Origin: Bdellovibrio bacteriovorus
GTDB lineage: Bacteria > Bdellovibrionota > Bdellovibrionia > Bdellovibrionales > Bdellovibrionaceae
Direction: 5' to 3'
DNA: 64,000 bases
NCBI RefSeq assembly: GCF_002208115.1
Contig: NZ_CP020946.1
Coordinates: 496,001-560,000, forward strand
Numbering within the stretch: position 1 is the stretch's first letter; the number at the start of each line of letters is the position of its first letter. A program made the translations under genes and the position numbers. The notes under the pieces are model-generated. The model saw only the letters and a list, made by a program, of their open reading frames with translations, did no database searches and was not told where the DNA came from. Below, one piece after another: positions 41,627 to 50,143 of the stretch.

Positions 41627-43024
41627 TTATTGGCGGCCGCGGATCAGTGCTCTTTGTTGCAAGGCTTCGGCCGTCGCATCGCGTGGGGTTCCGAAAGTCA
41701 CACCACTGCTGTTTGGGTGAACATTCAGTTGCGTTTGTGGCTGAGTGCTCAGTGCCGTACCGCCGGTTCTGGAAGAAACTCCGGACGGGATCGTACCTGG
41801 TGTTGTCGGCGTTGTTGGCAAAGTCCCGATAGACGTCGTTGGTACCTGGCTCTGGATAGTGCCGATGGTGCCGCGACCTGGATTCTGCAGGCGGCCGGAC
41901 AAGTCGATACCTGGATCTTTAACTGTGCCGCTTGTTTTTCCACTAAGGGCATTCAAAAAGGCAAGGTAAGATTCAGTCAGGAAGGTCCCGTATGCAATCT
42001 TCTGCTGTTCAGTGAGGTTGCCAATAGAAGCTGCCGACTGCAGTCCATGCAGGCTGTTGGTTTTCAGAAGTGTCTCCAAAACACTGGTTTCACTACGGCG
42101 AATTTCTGCTTCGCTGCTCAAGTATGCGAATTCTTGCGGGTTGGTTGTTTTTAGAGACAACGCAGTCAGTGCTGCCGCTTGCTCAGCTTCGTACTTTAAT
42201 AGATTTGCCTGTGCTGACAAAAGCTTAGAACGAACCATTTCATGCTTTTTCGGGATGTCTGCAATAAGCTTTCTCGTGAGTTCTAAGGTGTCCTTTCTTA
42301 GCTTTTCCGCATCTTCTTTGGCCCATTGGTATGAAATATTATCATCAAAAGAAATCATGCCTCTTTTGACACGTTCATCAATTTGAAGGGAGGATCTGAT
42401 AGTAGTAAGCTGTTCAACCAGAAGAGGCTGAATTGCGCTTGTGAAGAACTTGGAGGCTTCAGAAGATTCTACATCTTTCTTTTTGTCATTCAAAATTTCG
42501 GTGAAACCTGAAGCCAGGCAAGAAAGTGCATCTGCAGATTCTTTGTGTTCTTTACACTCTTTACGCAGTTTTTCAAAGTGGTCCACCTTCTTCTCAACAA
42601 CTTCTTCACCCGTAGCCTCAGCATCCGCTTCCGCCACGTCTTCTTTTTTAGCCACTTTCTTTTTAGGCGCGGCTGTTTGTTCAGCCAATTTTTTCATCAG
42701 CTCAACATTCAGTGCATCGATATCAGATTTGTTTTTAGCGCTCAGGACGATGGTGTCGTAACCACACTTGCCTTCGCAGACTTTTCCTTCAGTTGTTCTT
42801 TTTGGAACCAAAGCCAGGACTTCTTCATCACCGTTATCAATGTATTTAACGGGCATCACACCTTCAGCGGTGTAAACCTTGCTTTCAGTCAGATCGCCGC
42901 TTGTGGAAGCGAAGTCTGCGGAAGCAATTCCGTCATTATGAGTGTTGAACGATACATTGAATCCCAAGACAGCCAGCAGAGCCGACGTCAGAACCCATTT
43001 CTTTTGCGGGTAAGTGAATTTCAT
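41627..43024 (-). CDS. Exported coiled-coil protein with Pro/Thr-rich tail, unknown
   Basis: A 465-residue protein with an N-terminal signal or anchor (WVLTSALLAVLGFNVSF). Residues about 80-155 contain Cys (KVCEGKCGYD) and a charged stretch (KKKVAKKEDVAEADAEATGE); 160-350 are long helices probably forming coiled coils (EKLRKDTLELTRKLIADIP); 370-465 are low-complexity Thr/Pro/Gly (TTSIGTLPTTPTTPGTIPSG). No catalytic motif. AGGAGG before the ATG is a strong ribosome site. It lies 70 bases upstream of the ankyrin pair on the same strand and may share its transcript. Confidence 0.75.
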   Translation of the reverse strand: MKFTYPQKKWVLTSALLAVLGFNVSFNTHNDGIASADFASTSGDLTESKVYTAEGVMPVKYIDNGDEEVLALVPKRTTEGKVCEGKCGYDTIVLSAKNKSDIDALNVELMKKLAEQTAAPKKKVAKKEDVAEADAEATGEEVVEKKVDHFEKLRKECKEHKESADALSCLASGFTEILNDKKKDVESSEASKFFTSAIQPLLVEQLTTIRSSLQIDERVKRGMISFDDNISYQWAKEDAEKLRKDTLELTRKLIADIPKKHEMVRSKLLSAQANLLKYEAEQAAALTALSLKTTNPQEFAYLSSEAEIRRSETSVLETLLKTNSLHGLQSAASIGNLTEQQKIAYGTFLTESYLAFLNALSGKTSGTVKDPGIDLSGRLQNPGRGTIGTIQSQVPTTSIGTLPTTPTTPGTIPSGVSSRTGGTALSTQPQTQLNVHPNSSGVTFGTPRDATAEALQQRALIRGRQ

Positions 43025-43269
43025 AAGTCCTCCTATATGAAGGGAACATCCAGTCCCTTTTATCTACACTTATGTAAAGCGAAGGCCGGGCCAAAACCCG
43101 AGGTTTGTGCCAGCCGCTCTAAACACAGGAAATAGCTAAGAGTTCTCATGTTGAGATTCATTGCACGGGCGAGGGTGCCTGTTGAACTTCTGGTGTCCCA
43201 TCGTGAGAAGTATCAAAAGTGTTTTAATTTCATATACTTAGGCCTGACTTTCGGGCAGAAGGCAAAATA

Positions 43270-44505
43270 TTGAAAAAGCGCCCCTTTCGGTCACTTTTAG
43301 AGTATAAAACAGCCATGAAGTTTCATTTCCCGCGAAGCAAAAGGCCTGAACATATCGCCGAATCCGATTGGAATAATTGGACCTGGCAGCTTCGCCATTC
43401 CCTGAAAACCCAGGACGATTTCGCCCAGCATTTTGAATTAAGTGCGGATGAAAAGGCTGCGTTTGTGGGTGGGAAAGAACTCTTCAACGTGCGCACCACG
43501 CCGTACTATGCAAGCCTTGCTCAAGGTTCTGCCGGTCAATCCATTCGCCAGATCCTGATGCCTCATCGATTTGAAATCGAAGACGGAGAACAGCAGATGC
43601 TCGATCCTTTGGGCGAACGTCAGAACAAGGCAGCCCCTCGTTTAATCCATCGTTATTCAGACCGTGTGTTGTTCCTGATCACAGATATCTGCAGCGTTTA
43701 CTGCCGCTTTTGCACCCGCAAGCATTTCACGGGGCAAGAGCAGGCTTTCATTCGCAACGAAGAATACGAACAGGCTTTGGCCTATATCAAATCTCACACC
43801 GGGATTCGTGAAGTCATTCTTTCCGGCGGCGATCCGCTGACGGTCAGTGACAAGCAACTGGATCGCGTGCTGGGTGATTTGCGTGCGATCGAACACGTTG
43901 AGATCATCCGCATCGGATCCCGCATGCCCGTGGTGTGCCCGATGCGTGTGACCGAAGACCTTGTGCAGATTCTAAAAAAGCACAAGCCGGTGTTTTTGAT
44001 GTCGCACTTTAATCATCCGGACGAGCTGACTGCCGAGGCGGTGGAAGCTCTGGAAAGACTAGTGGATAACGGTGTTCCGGTGATGAACCAGATGGTGCTG
44101 CTGAACGGTATCAACAACCATCCAGCGCTGGTGCAGGCATTGAATCGAAGACTGCTGTTCCTGCGTGTGAAGCCTTACTACATGTTCCAGTGTGACCCGT
44201 CACTGGGGACGGACCACTTGCGCACCTCTGTGGAAGATTCACTGGAAATTCAGAAAGAGCTGTGGGGGCACTTGTCCGGCCTTGCGATGCCGAATCTGTC
44301 TTTGGATATCCCTAATGGTGGAGGCAAAACTTATCTGGTACCGAATTTTGAAGTCGGCCAGGAAGGCCGCACCCGTCACTATGTTGGTTGGGATGGGGTG
44401 AAGGCTGAATACGTCAGCCCCGCGCCCGAAAAGATCCGCAAGCCCGATGCCTCAATGTACGAGGCCGAGTGGGCTCACCTTAAAAACAGCAAGAACTTAC
44501 TTTAG
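43270..44505 (+). CDS. kamA: Lysine 2,3-aminomutase family radical SAM enzyme
   Basis: A 411-residue radical SAM, PLP enzyme. The 4Fe-4S site is ICSVYCRFCTRKHF (CxxxCxxC); ILSGGDPLTVSDKQL and RIGSRMPVVCPMRVT follow in the barrel; LDIPNGGGKTYLVPN near the C-terminus contains the PLP Lys region of KamA (GGGK). Family members convert lysine to beta-lysine; related EpmB and glutamate aminomutases are similar, and this 411-residue length favours the KamA branch. The TTG at 43270 has AAGG 8 bases upstream; the ATG at 43315 has no site. The last 9 bases overlap the convergent hydrolase gene. Confidence 0.88.
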   Translation: MKKRPFRSLLEYKTAMKFHFPRSKRPEHIAESDWNNWTWQLRHSLKTQDDFAQHFELSADEKAAFVGGKELFNVRTTPYYASLAQGSAGQSIRQILMPHRFEIEDGEQQMLDPLGERQNKAAPRLIHRYSDRVLFLITDICSVYCRFCTRKHFTGQEQAFIRNEEYEQALAYIKSHTGIREVILSGGDPLTVSDKQLDRVLGDLRAIEHVEIIRIGSRMPVVCPMRVTEDLVQILKKHKPVFLMSHFNHPDELTAEAVEALERLVDNGVPVMNQMVLLNGINNHPALVQALNRRLLFLRVKPYYMFQCDPSLGTDHLRTSVEDSLEIQKELWGHLSGLAMPNLSLDIPNGGGKTYLVPNFEVGQEGRTRHYVGWDGVKAEYVSPAPEKIRKPDASMYEAEWAHLKNSKNLL

Positions 44506-45690
44506 TTCTCCGTTTACACCATCCAAAAGCTCTTTACCCAAAAGGCCGATTTCTTCCAGCTTTTGTACCGGCAGGCGGTTGAACACAACGGCCCAGGCGT
44601 AGCCATCACCATGACGAGTGAAGTAAGAAAGTGTGCCGGTTTCCAAGGCGCCGGCGTGTCCGATGTTTTTCCCACCATCCATGCACACCCAGCCCAGGCA
44701 CGCGTTCGGATTTCCGATGGTGGTCACGGGGGCCGTCATCACCGCCACCGTTTCAGGTTTCAAAATCTGCACACCTTTGTTCCAAGGGGTTACGGCATTG
44801 GCAATTTTCACCAGATCTGACGGAGTCGCCAGCCAGCCACCGTGTCCATCCATGGTGTGGAAGACATAGCCGTTGTAGGATTGAGGCCCCATGGTTTTGT
44901 TGTCGAAAACAGACTTATTCGGTGCAGAGCGGGGATCATCATAATAGCGGGCTTCGTTTGGCAGGCGGTCCTGCAAAGTGTTGCCGGCAATTTTCATGTC
45001 GGTGATGCCCAGAGGTTGCAGGACCTTTTGCTGCACATATTGCTCATAAGGCATTTTAGAAAGGGACTCGATGATACGCGCCAGAATATTGAAACCCAGA
45101 TTGGAATAGTGGAACTCTTTCCCCGGAGCCACATCCAGCTTTTGATACTTCAATACATAAGAAATCACAGTTTCTGCGCTGGCAGGAACCGGAGTCTTCA
45201 TTTTTTTGGCGATCGTGTAGACTTCATACTGCGGATCACCACTGACGCTCAGATCCCAACCCGCAGAATGCTGAAGCAGATCACGCAAGGTGATCTTGTA
45301 GACACGCTGATCGCGGATCTGGCGGTACTTTGGCAGATAGCCGCGGGGGCCGAAAACAGGTTTGTTCAAAGCTTTTTCCAGATCGACACCGGAATCTTCC
45401 AGCACTTTGAACACGGCAATAGCCGTGATGGGTTTGCTGGCACTGGCGATGCGCCACAAGGTGGTGTCTTGCGGCGTCGTTTTGTTTTCTATATCTGCAA
45501 AACCAAAGTTGTCCGTGTGGATGATCTCGCCATCTTTCAGAATGGCGACAGAAGCGCCTGGGATGTTGTGTTTTTGAATGAACGTATTTACGAAATCACC
45601 GGCTTTTTTTGCCGACGCATTTTTCTTTGGGGTGCTGGTGCAGCCGATCATCAGCAGGGAAACCAGCAGGGTCATCAGGGGTGCTTTCAT
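44497..45690 (-). CDS. Serine hydrolase lipoprotein, beta-lactamase class C family
   Basis: A 397-residue lipoprotein (signal ending SLLMIGCTSTPKK). The penicillin-binding/class C fold is marked by catalytic Ser and Lys in IASASKPITAIAVF, the Tyr motif HYSNLGFN and the third motif GHAGALETG. The family holds beta-lactamases, D,D-carboxypeptidases and esterases; the HxG third motif is commoner in esterase or peptidase members than the KTG of true AmpC. Substrate cannot be assigned. It is divergent from the flagellin gene. Confidence 0.88.
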   Translation of the reverse strand: MKAPLMTLLVSLLMIGCTSTPKKNASAKKAGDFVNTFIQKHNIPGASVAILKDGEIIHTDNFGFADIENKTTPQDTTLWRIASASKPITAIAVFKVLEDSGVDLEKALNKPVFGPRGYLPKYRQIRDQRVYKITLRDLLQHSAGWDLSVSGDPQYEVYTIAKKMKTPVPASAETVISYVLKYQKLDVAPGKEFHYSNLGFNILARIIESLSKMPYEQYVQQKVLQPLGITDMKIAGNTLQDRLPNEARYYDDPRSAPNKSVFDNKTMGPQSYNGYVFHTMDGHGGWLATPSDLVKIANAVTPWNKGVQILKPETVAVMTAPVTTIGNPNACLGWVCMDGGKNIGHAGALETGTLSYFTRHGDGYAWAVVFNRLPVQKLEEIGLLGKELLDGVNGELK

Positions 45691-45831
45691 CTATAGCTCC
45701 TTCTCGCTATGAGACAGCGTGATCGATTTTTTGCATAAAGAAAACAAGTTTTCGTGGATTTTCTGGGCCATCGGTCCCGTCGCGGTTTGGCCAGTTGTTA
45801 ATGTTCGGTGAAAAATCAATCCATAGTCTCG

Positions 45832-45858
45832 TGAAGTACATTCAGGATCACCCGAATA
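45832..45858 (+). promoter_or_regulatory. Candidate sigma-28 promoter of flagellin
   Basis: TGAAGTAC, exactly 11 bases, then CCCGAATA. Against the flagellar sigma-28 consensus (TAAAGTTT-N11-GCCGATAA) 5 of 8 bases match in each half. Elements of the same geometry precede both chemoreceptor genes nearby. It would give a leader of roughly 85 bases. Confidence 0.4.
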
Positions 45859-45920
45859 GTTCAGCAGAACACAACCGCAAACTCGGATGTAGGCGGTCAA
45901 CTATTCAAGGAGGCTAAGCC

Positions 45921-45938
45921 ATGGTTATGACGAAGTAG
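45921..45938 (+). CDS. Possible five-codon leader frame before flagellin
   Basis: ATG GTT ATG ACG AAG TAG, with AAGGAGG 7 bases upstream: a stronger ribosome site than that of flagellin itself (GAGG). It ends 11 bases before the flagellin ATG. It could couple or tune flagellin translation, or the upstream site may simply load ribosomes. Confidence 0.35.
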   Translation: MVMTK

Positions 45939-45949
45939 CGAGGAAATAA

Positions 45950-46783
45950 ATGGGAATGAGAGTAACAACCAATGTTGCAGCCCTGAACGCCCAAAGAAAT
46001 CTGGCGGGTTCGCAAAGAATCGTAAATGATTCTATGGCCAAACTCGCTTCGGGCAGTCGAATCAACAAAGCGGCAGATGATGCTGCGGGCTTGGCGATTT
46101 CAGAAGGGTTGAAGGCACAGATCCGTTCTGCAGCTCAGGCTCAAAGAAATGCCAATGATGGTATTTCCATGATCCAGACGGCAGAGGGCGGTCTGAATGA
46201 AGTCGGCAACATTATTGTGCGTCTGCGCGAACTGGCGATCCAGTCGGCCTCTGACACTGTCGGGGAAACCGAGCGCGGGATGCTTAATAAAGAGGTGACA
46301 CAGTTGACCAGTGAAATGCAGCGTATTGCCAAGTCCACGACGTGGGGTACGACGAAACTGCTGGACGGCTCTGCGCCGAAGTTTGATTTCCAGGTGGGCA
46401 TCGGCAACGACGATTTCGCGGATCGCATCAGCTTTAATGCGGGCGAACACGCGGCGACGCTGGATGCTCTGGGCTTGGAAGGACTGGATTTCTCTTCGAA
46501 AGAAGGGGCACAAACGGCACTGAAACGACTGGACGATGCGCAGACGAATGTCAGCGGCACCAGAGCTTATCTGGGGGCATTGCAGAATCGACTGACATCG
46601 ACAGTGGATAATCTGGGTGTGACTCAGGAAAACCTGTCCGCTGCCAACAGCCGTATCCGTGATACTGATGTTGCAACAGCATCCAGTGAGATGGTCAGAA
46701 ATAATATTTTACTGCAGGCAGGAACTTCGATTCTGTCTCAGGCAAATCAAGCAAACCAGTTGGCACTTAAGCTGATCGGTTAG
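45950..46783 (+). CDS. fliC: Flagellin
   Basis: Filament subunit of 277 residues. The N-terminal D0/D1 region is canonical (RVTTNVAALNAQRNL, SMAKLASGSRINKAADDAAG, LAISEGLKAQIRSAAQAQRNA) and the C-terminal D1/D0 region too (LGVTQENLSAANSRIRDTDVA, SILSQANQANQLALKL). The central domain is short, as in small flagellins. It is exported by the flagellar type III system, so no signal peptide is expected. It stands alone between a candidate sigma-28 promoter and a strong terminator. Relatives of this organism carry several flagellin copies; only one is in this window. Confidence 0.97.
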   Translation: MGMRVTTNVAALNAQRNLAGSQRIVNDSMAKLASGSRINKAADDAAGLAISEGLKAQIRSAAQAQRNANDGISMIQTAEGGLNEVGNIIVRLRELAIQSASDTVGETERGMLNKEVTQLTSEMQRIAKSTTWGTTKLLDGSAPKFDFQVGIGNDDFADRISFNAGEHAATLDALGLEGLDFSSKEGAQTALKRLDDAQTNVSGTRAYLGALQNRLTSTVDNLGVTQENLSAANSRIRDTDVATASSEMVRNNILLQAGTSILSQANQANQLALKLIG

Positions 46784-46798
46784 CAAGTACTCCGTTAG

Positions 46799-46828
46799 GG
46801 GGCCCTTTCCCAGGGGCCCCTTTTTTTT
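46799..46828 (+). terminator. Terminator of flagellin
   Basis: GGGGCCC (46799-46805) pairs with GGGCCCC (46814-46820), followed by eight T, 16 bases past the flagellin stop. The convergent chemoreceptor gene ends just beyond it. Confidence 0.92.
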
Positions 46829-46831
46829 GTC

Positions 46832-48295
46832 TTAAGCGGCCTTGCGGCCTTCGATCAATCCACGCAGATCCGAAATCAGCGAATCCACAGCTTCGGTTTT
46901 TTCATTGAGCTCTTTGGCAATGGAAGAAACCTGCTCTGAAGCTTTGGTATTGCTTTGTGATGTGGTGTCCAGGCTGACCAGGGCGCCGGAGACCTGCTGA
47001 ATACCCAGACGCTGTTCTTCGCTGGAAGAAGCGATGTCCTGGTTATAAGAAGACACTTTTTCAATGTCCTTATGGATGCGGGTGAGAACATCCTGGCTTT
47101 GGCCGGCCTTGGAGACGCCCTCTTCAATATAGCTGGCACTTTTTGAAATCAGCTCAGAGATTTCTTTGGCAGAGACAGAACTTCTTTGTGCCAAAGAGCG
47201 CACGGCTTCGGCGACCACGGCAAATCCGCGACCAGCTTCTCCGGCGCGCGCCGCTTCAACGGCGGCATTCAGTGCCAGCAAGTTGGTTTGGAAGGAGATG
47301 TCCTCGATGATATTGATGATATCCTGCATTTTTCTGGAACTGTCGCTGATTTTTTCCATCGAGCTCATCAGTTGTTTGATAGCGCCCGAACCGTCTTCAG
47401 CGGAAGTTTTGGATTCTTCAGAAGCAACCTTGGCCAGCAGGGCGCGTTCGCTGCTGATTTTCACAATGGACTCTATCTGACTGATGGAGGCCGTGCTGGC
47501 TTCCAGCATCGAAGAGGCTTTGCTTGCGCCGTTTTGCACGGTCAGGCTGGTTTCAGAAAGATAACTGGCGGCCTTATGCACCTCTTGTGAGTTGTCTGCC
47601 AGGGCGTCACAAATCTGCTTCACAGTTCTTGCGATGGATGAAGAAGCAAAGAATGAAACCAGGCCCGCCAGAACGATTGAAACGGCGGCAAAGACCGTCA
47701 CCCAAAAGCGCGCCTGCTCTTCAGCGCTGGTGGCCATGTGGGCTGACTGATCGGCATACTGAATTTGGTAGGTGGTTTCACGCAAAAGAGGCTCATAGAT
47801 TTTTTGGGCTTTTCCGGGGCACACGTCGCGAATCAGGGAAACGACCTTACTTTCGTTTTCCTTGAACTGCGCACTCATCGCAAGGACTTCGCCTCCAAAG
47901 GACTTGAATTCATTCCATCCGGCGATGAACTCTTTATAGCTGGTGCGGTCTTTGGCGGCAGGATCAATCTTCTCGTAAGCTTCAATGTGCTTTTCAAGAT
48001 TGGTGATCTGTTCTTTGGACTTTTCGATATAAACGTTCACTTCATCCTGCGTGTTGCCGGCAAGTCCAATGCTGCGAACATGGATGCGAAGCTCGCGAAT
48101 GGTCGCACGAAGATCGGCAAGCTCTTTCAGTGACGGCAGATTTTCATGCGCAACGATGCCGTACTCGGCACTGACTTTATTAAGAAAGAAAAAACCCAAA
48201 GCACCGCTGGTGGCTGCAAGCAGAGCAACGGACAGTCCCATCACGGTCAGTTTTGCTTTTAAACTCCAAGTCTTCATAACGGTCCTTAAAAACAA
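46832..48295 (-). CDS. Methyl-accepting chemotaxis protein 1
   Basis: A 487-residue chemoreceptor. First helix about 12-34; periplasmic four-helix-bundle-type domain about 35-190 ([20 protein letters not shown]); second helix about 192-212 ([18 protein letters not shown]). No canonical HAMP is apparent: [13 protein letters not shown] leads straight into the signalling coil. The hairpin tip is standard ([39 protein letters not shown]). There is no CheR/CheB docking pentapeptide at the end (IEGRKAA). It is a close paralogue of the next gene. A sigma-28-like element lies 28 bases upstream. Confidence 0.94.
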   Translation of the reverse strand: MFLRTVMKTWSLKAKLTVMGLSVALLAATSGALGFFFLNKVSAEYGIVAHENLPSLKELADLRATIRELRIHVRSIGLAGNTQDEVNVYIEKSKEQITNLEKHIEAYEKIDPAAKDRTSYKEFIAGWNEFKSFGGEVLAMSAQFKENESKVVSLIRDVCPGKAQKIYEPLLRETTYQIQYADQSAHMATSAEEQARFWVTVFAAVSIVLAGLVSFFASSSIARTVKQICDALADNSQEVHKAASYLSETSLTVQNGASKASSMLEASTASISQIESIVKISSERALLAKVASEESKTSAEDGSGAIKQLMSSMEKISDSSRKMQDIINIIEDISFQTNLLALNAAVEAARAGEAGRGFAVVAEAVRSLAQRSSVSAKEISELISKSASYIEEGVSKAGQSQDVLTRIHKDIEKVSSYNQDIASSSEEQRLGIQQVSGALVSLDTTSQSNTKASEQVSSIAKELNEKTEAVDSLISDLRGLIEGRKAA

Positions 48296-48322
48296 TTGTT
48301 AAAAAATATTAACCTTGTTTTT

Positions 48323-48349
48323 ACATCGGAGCGATTCAACCAAACATGA
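48323..48349 (-). promoter_or_regulatory. Candidate sigma-28 promoter of chemoreceptor 1
   Basis: On the minus strand TCATGTTT, 11 bases, TCCGATGT: 6 and 5 of 8 matches to the sigma-28 halves, with exact spacing and ending 28 bases before the start codon. Confidence 0.45.
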
Positions 48350-48460
48350 GATAAAAGAATTAAAGAGAGGAAGTTTCAACGTTCTGAATAAGAAGAACGG
48401 GTGATAGGGAATACGATCCCCGAGAGGGTTTCGGGTTAATATTTGGAGGCCGAACAAAAA

Positions 48461-48484
48461 AGGCCCGGGTAAAACCCGAGCCTT
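48461..48484 (-). terminator. Terminator after chemoreceptor 2
   Basis: AGGCCCGGGT (48461-48470) and ACCCGAGCCT (48474-48483) pair with one mismatch; on the minus strand TTTTTT follows, 23 bases past the stop at 48507. Confidence 0.85.
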
Positions 48485-48506
48485 CCTTGTTGGTCATTGA
48501 GTTAAT

Positions 48507-49964
48507 TCAGGCTGCCTTTCGGCCTTCAATCAGTCCGCGCAAGTTGGAAATTAGGGTATCTACGGCCTCGGTTTTTTCGCTGAGTTCCCGAGCAATGGAT
48601 GAAACCTCTTCCGAGGCACGGCTGTTGGATTGCGAAGCTGAATCCAGACTTACCAGAGCACCGCTGACCTGTTGAATACCCAGTCGCTGTTCTTCGCTCG
48701 AAGAGGCGATGTCCTGATTGTAGGAAGATACTTTTTCGATGTCTTTGTGGATGCGTTTTAAGACGTCCTGGCTTTGGCCTGCTTTGGAAACCCCGTCCTC
48801 GATATAGCTTGCACTTTGTGAAATCAGTTCAGAAATCTCTTTGGCGGATACGGAACTTCTTTGAGCCAATGATCGAACGGCCTCTGCCACGACCGCAAAT
48901 CCACGACCGGCTTCCCCAGCGCGTGCGGCTTCAACGGCTGCATTCAGCGCCAACAGATTGGTCTGGAAGGAAATGTCTTCAATGATATTGATGATATCCT
49001 GCATTTTTCTGGAGCTGTCGCTGATTTTACCCATGGAGCTCATAAGCTGCTCAATGGCGCCGGCCCCGTCTTCGGCAGAATTTTTAGAGTCTTCAGAGGC
49101 GACTTTGGCCTGCAGGGCGCGCTCGTTACTGATTTTGACGATAGCTTCGATCTCGCTCATCGAGGCGGTGCTGGCTTCTAGCATGGAAGAGGTTTTGCTG
49201 GCACCGGTTTGAACTGAACTGCTGGTTTCGGCCAGATGGCTTGCAGCTTTATGAACCTCGTTGGAGTTGTCGGCCAGGGCATCGCAGATTTCTTTGACTG
49301 TTTTCGCGATAGAAGATGATGCCATGAACGAGACGAGCCCTGCCAAAATAATTGAGATGGCGGCAAAGATGGTCACCCAAAAGCGTGCCTGGTTTTCGGC
49401 TTCGGTGGCGTCGTGCGCGGACTCATCTGCGTACTGTACCTGATAGGTTGTTTCACTAAGCAGAGGGTCATAGACTTTTTGTGCCTTTGTTGAACAGACT
49501 TCGCGAATCAAAGATACGATCTTGTCTTCGTTCTGTTTGTAATGAGCGCTCAAAGCAATCACTTCACTGCCAAATTCCTTAAACTCATTCCAGCCAGCGA
49601 TGAACTGCTTGTAGCTGTCGCGGTCTTTTGCAGCCTTATCAAGGCTTTCGTAGGCCTGTATGTACTTTTCAAATAAAGCCACCTGCTCTTTGGATTTCTC
49701 CACGTAGCGGTCAACGTCTTCCTGGGTGTTGCCTGCCAATCCAATGCTACGAACATGAATGCGCAATTCCCGGATGGTCGCACGAAGTCCCGCCAGCTCT
49801 TTCAACGAGGGCAGATTCTCCTGGGCGACCGTGCTGTATTCCGCGCTGACTTTATTCAGGAAGTAAAAGCCCAGGGCTCCACTTGTTGCAGAAAGCAACG
49901 CCACCGACAGACCCATCACCGTTAACTTTGCCTTCAAACTCCAGGATTTCATAAACGACCTCAA
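48507..49964 (-). CDS. Methyl-accepting chemotaxis protein 2
   Basis: A 485-residue chemoreceptor, co-linear with chemoreceptor 1 over its whole length. The signalling region is almost identical ([39 protein letters not shown]), while the periplasmic domain differs more ([20 protein letters not shown] against [20 protein letters not shown]). This fits a tandem duplication followed by change in ligand specificity. Like its twin it lacks an obvious HAMP and a C-terminal docking pentapeptide. It has its own promoter-like element and terminator, so it is transcribed separately. Confidence 0.94.
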   Translation of the reverse strand: MRSFMKSWSLKAKLTVMGLSVALLSATSGALGFYFLNKVSAEYSTVAQENLPSLKELAGLRATIRELRIHVRSIGLAGNTQEDVDRYVEKSKEQVALFEKYIQAYESLDKAAKDRDSYKQFIAGWNEFKEFGSEVIALSAHYKQNEDKIVSLIREVCSTKAQKVYDPLLSETTYQVQYADESAHDATEAENQARFWVTIFAAISIILAGLVSFMASSSIAKTVKEICDALADNSNEVHKAASHLAETSSSVQTGASKTSSMLEASTASMSEIEAIVKISNERALQAKVASEDSKNSAEDGAGAIEQLMSSMGKISDSSRKMQDIINIIEDISFQTNLLALNAAVEAARAGEAGRGFAVVAEAVRSLAQRSSVSAKEISELISQSASYIEDGVSKAGQSQDVLKRIHKDIEKVSSYNQDIASSSEEQRLGIQQVSGALVSLDSASQSNSRASEEVSSIARELSEKTEAVDTLISNLRGLIEGRKAA

Positions 49965-49996
49965 TCATGGTTTAGTAAAAATATCTTACCAATTAT

Positions 49997-50023
49997 TGAT
50001 CGGGTGAAATCGCGCAGGCATGA
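49997..50023 (-). promoter_or_regulatory. Candidate sigma-28 promoter of chemoreceptor 2
   Basis: On the minus strand TCATGCCT, 11 bases, CCCGATCA: 4 and 6 of 8 matches to the sigma-28 halves, 33 bases before the start codon and aligned with the element of chemoreceptor 1. Confidence 0.42.
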
Positions 50024-50143
50024 GCGGAAAGTTTGTAATTATTTAAAATTATTGGATTTTTCTAACACGTTTGGGGGAGAAAACACGATCTTCGGGTTGC
50101 TTTCGCAATCCGGGACTTCTGAATTTCTGATTTTACAGTTCAA

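Noticed and set aside
50093-50113. Hairpin after the large exported protein gene as a terminator
   Set aside because: The stem pairs (CGGGTTGC with GCAATCCG, one wobble) but no T-run follows on the minus strand.
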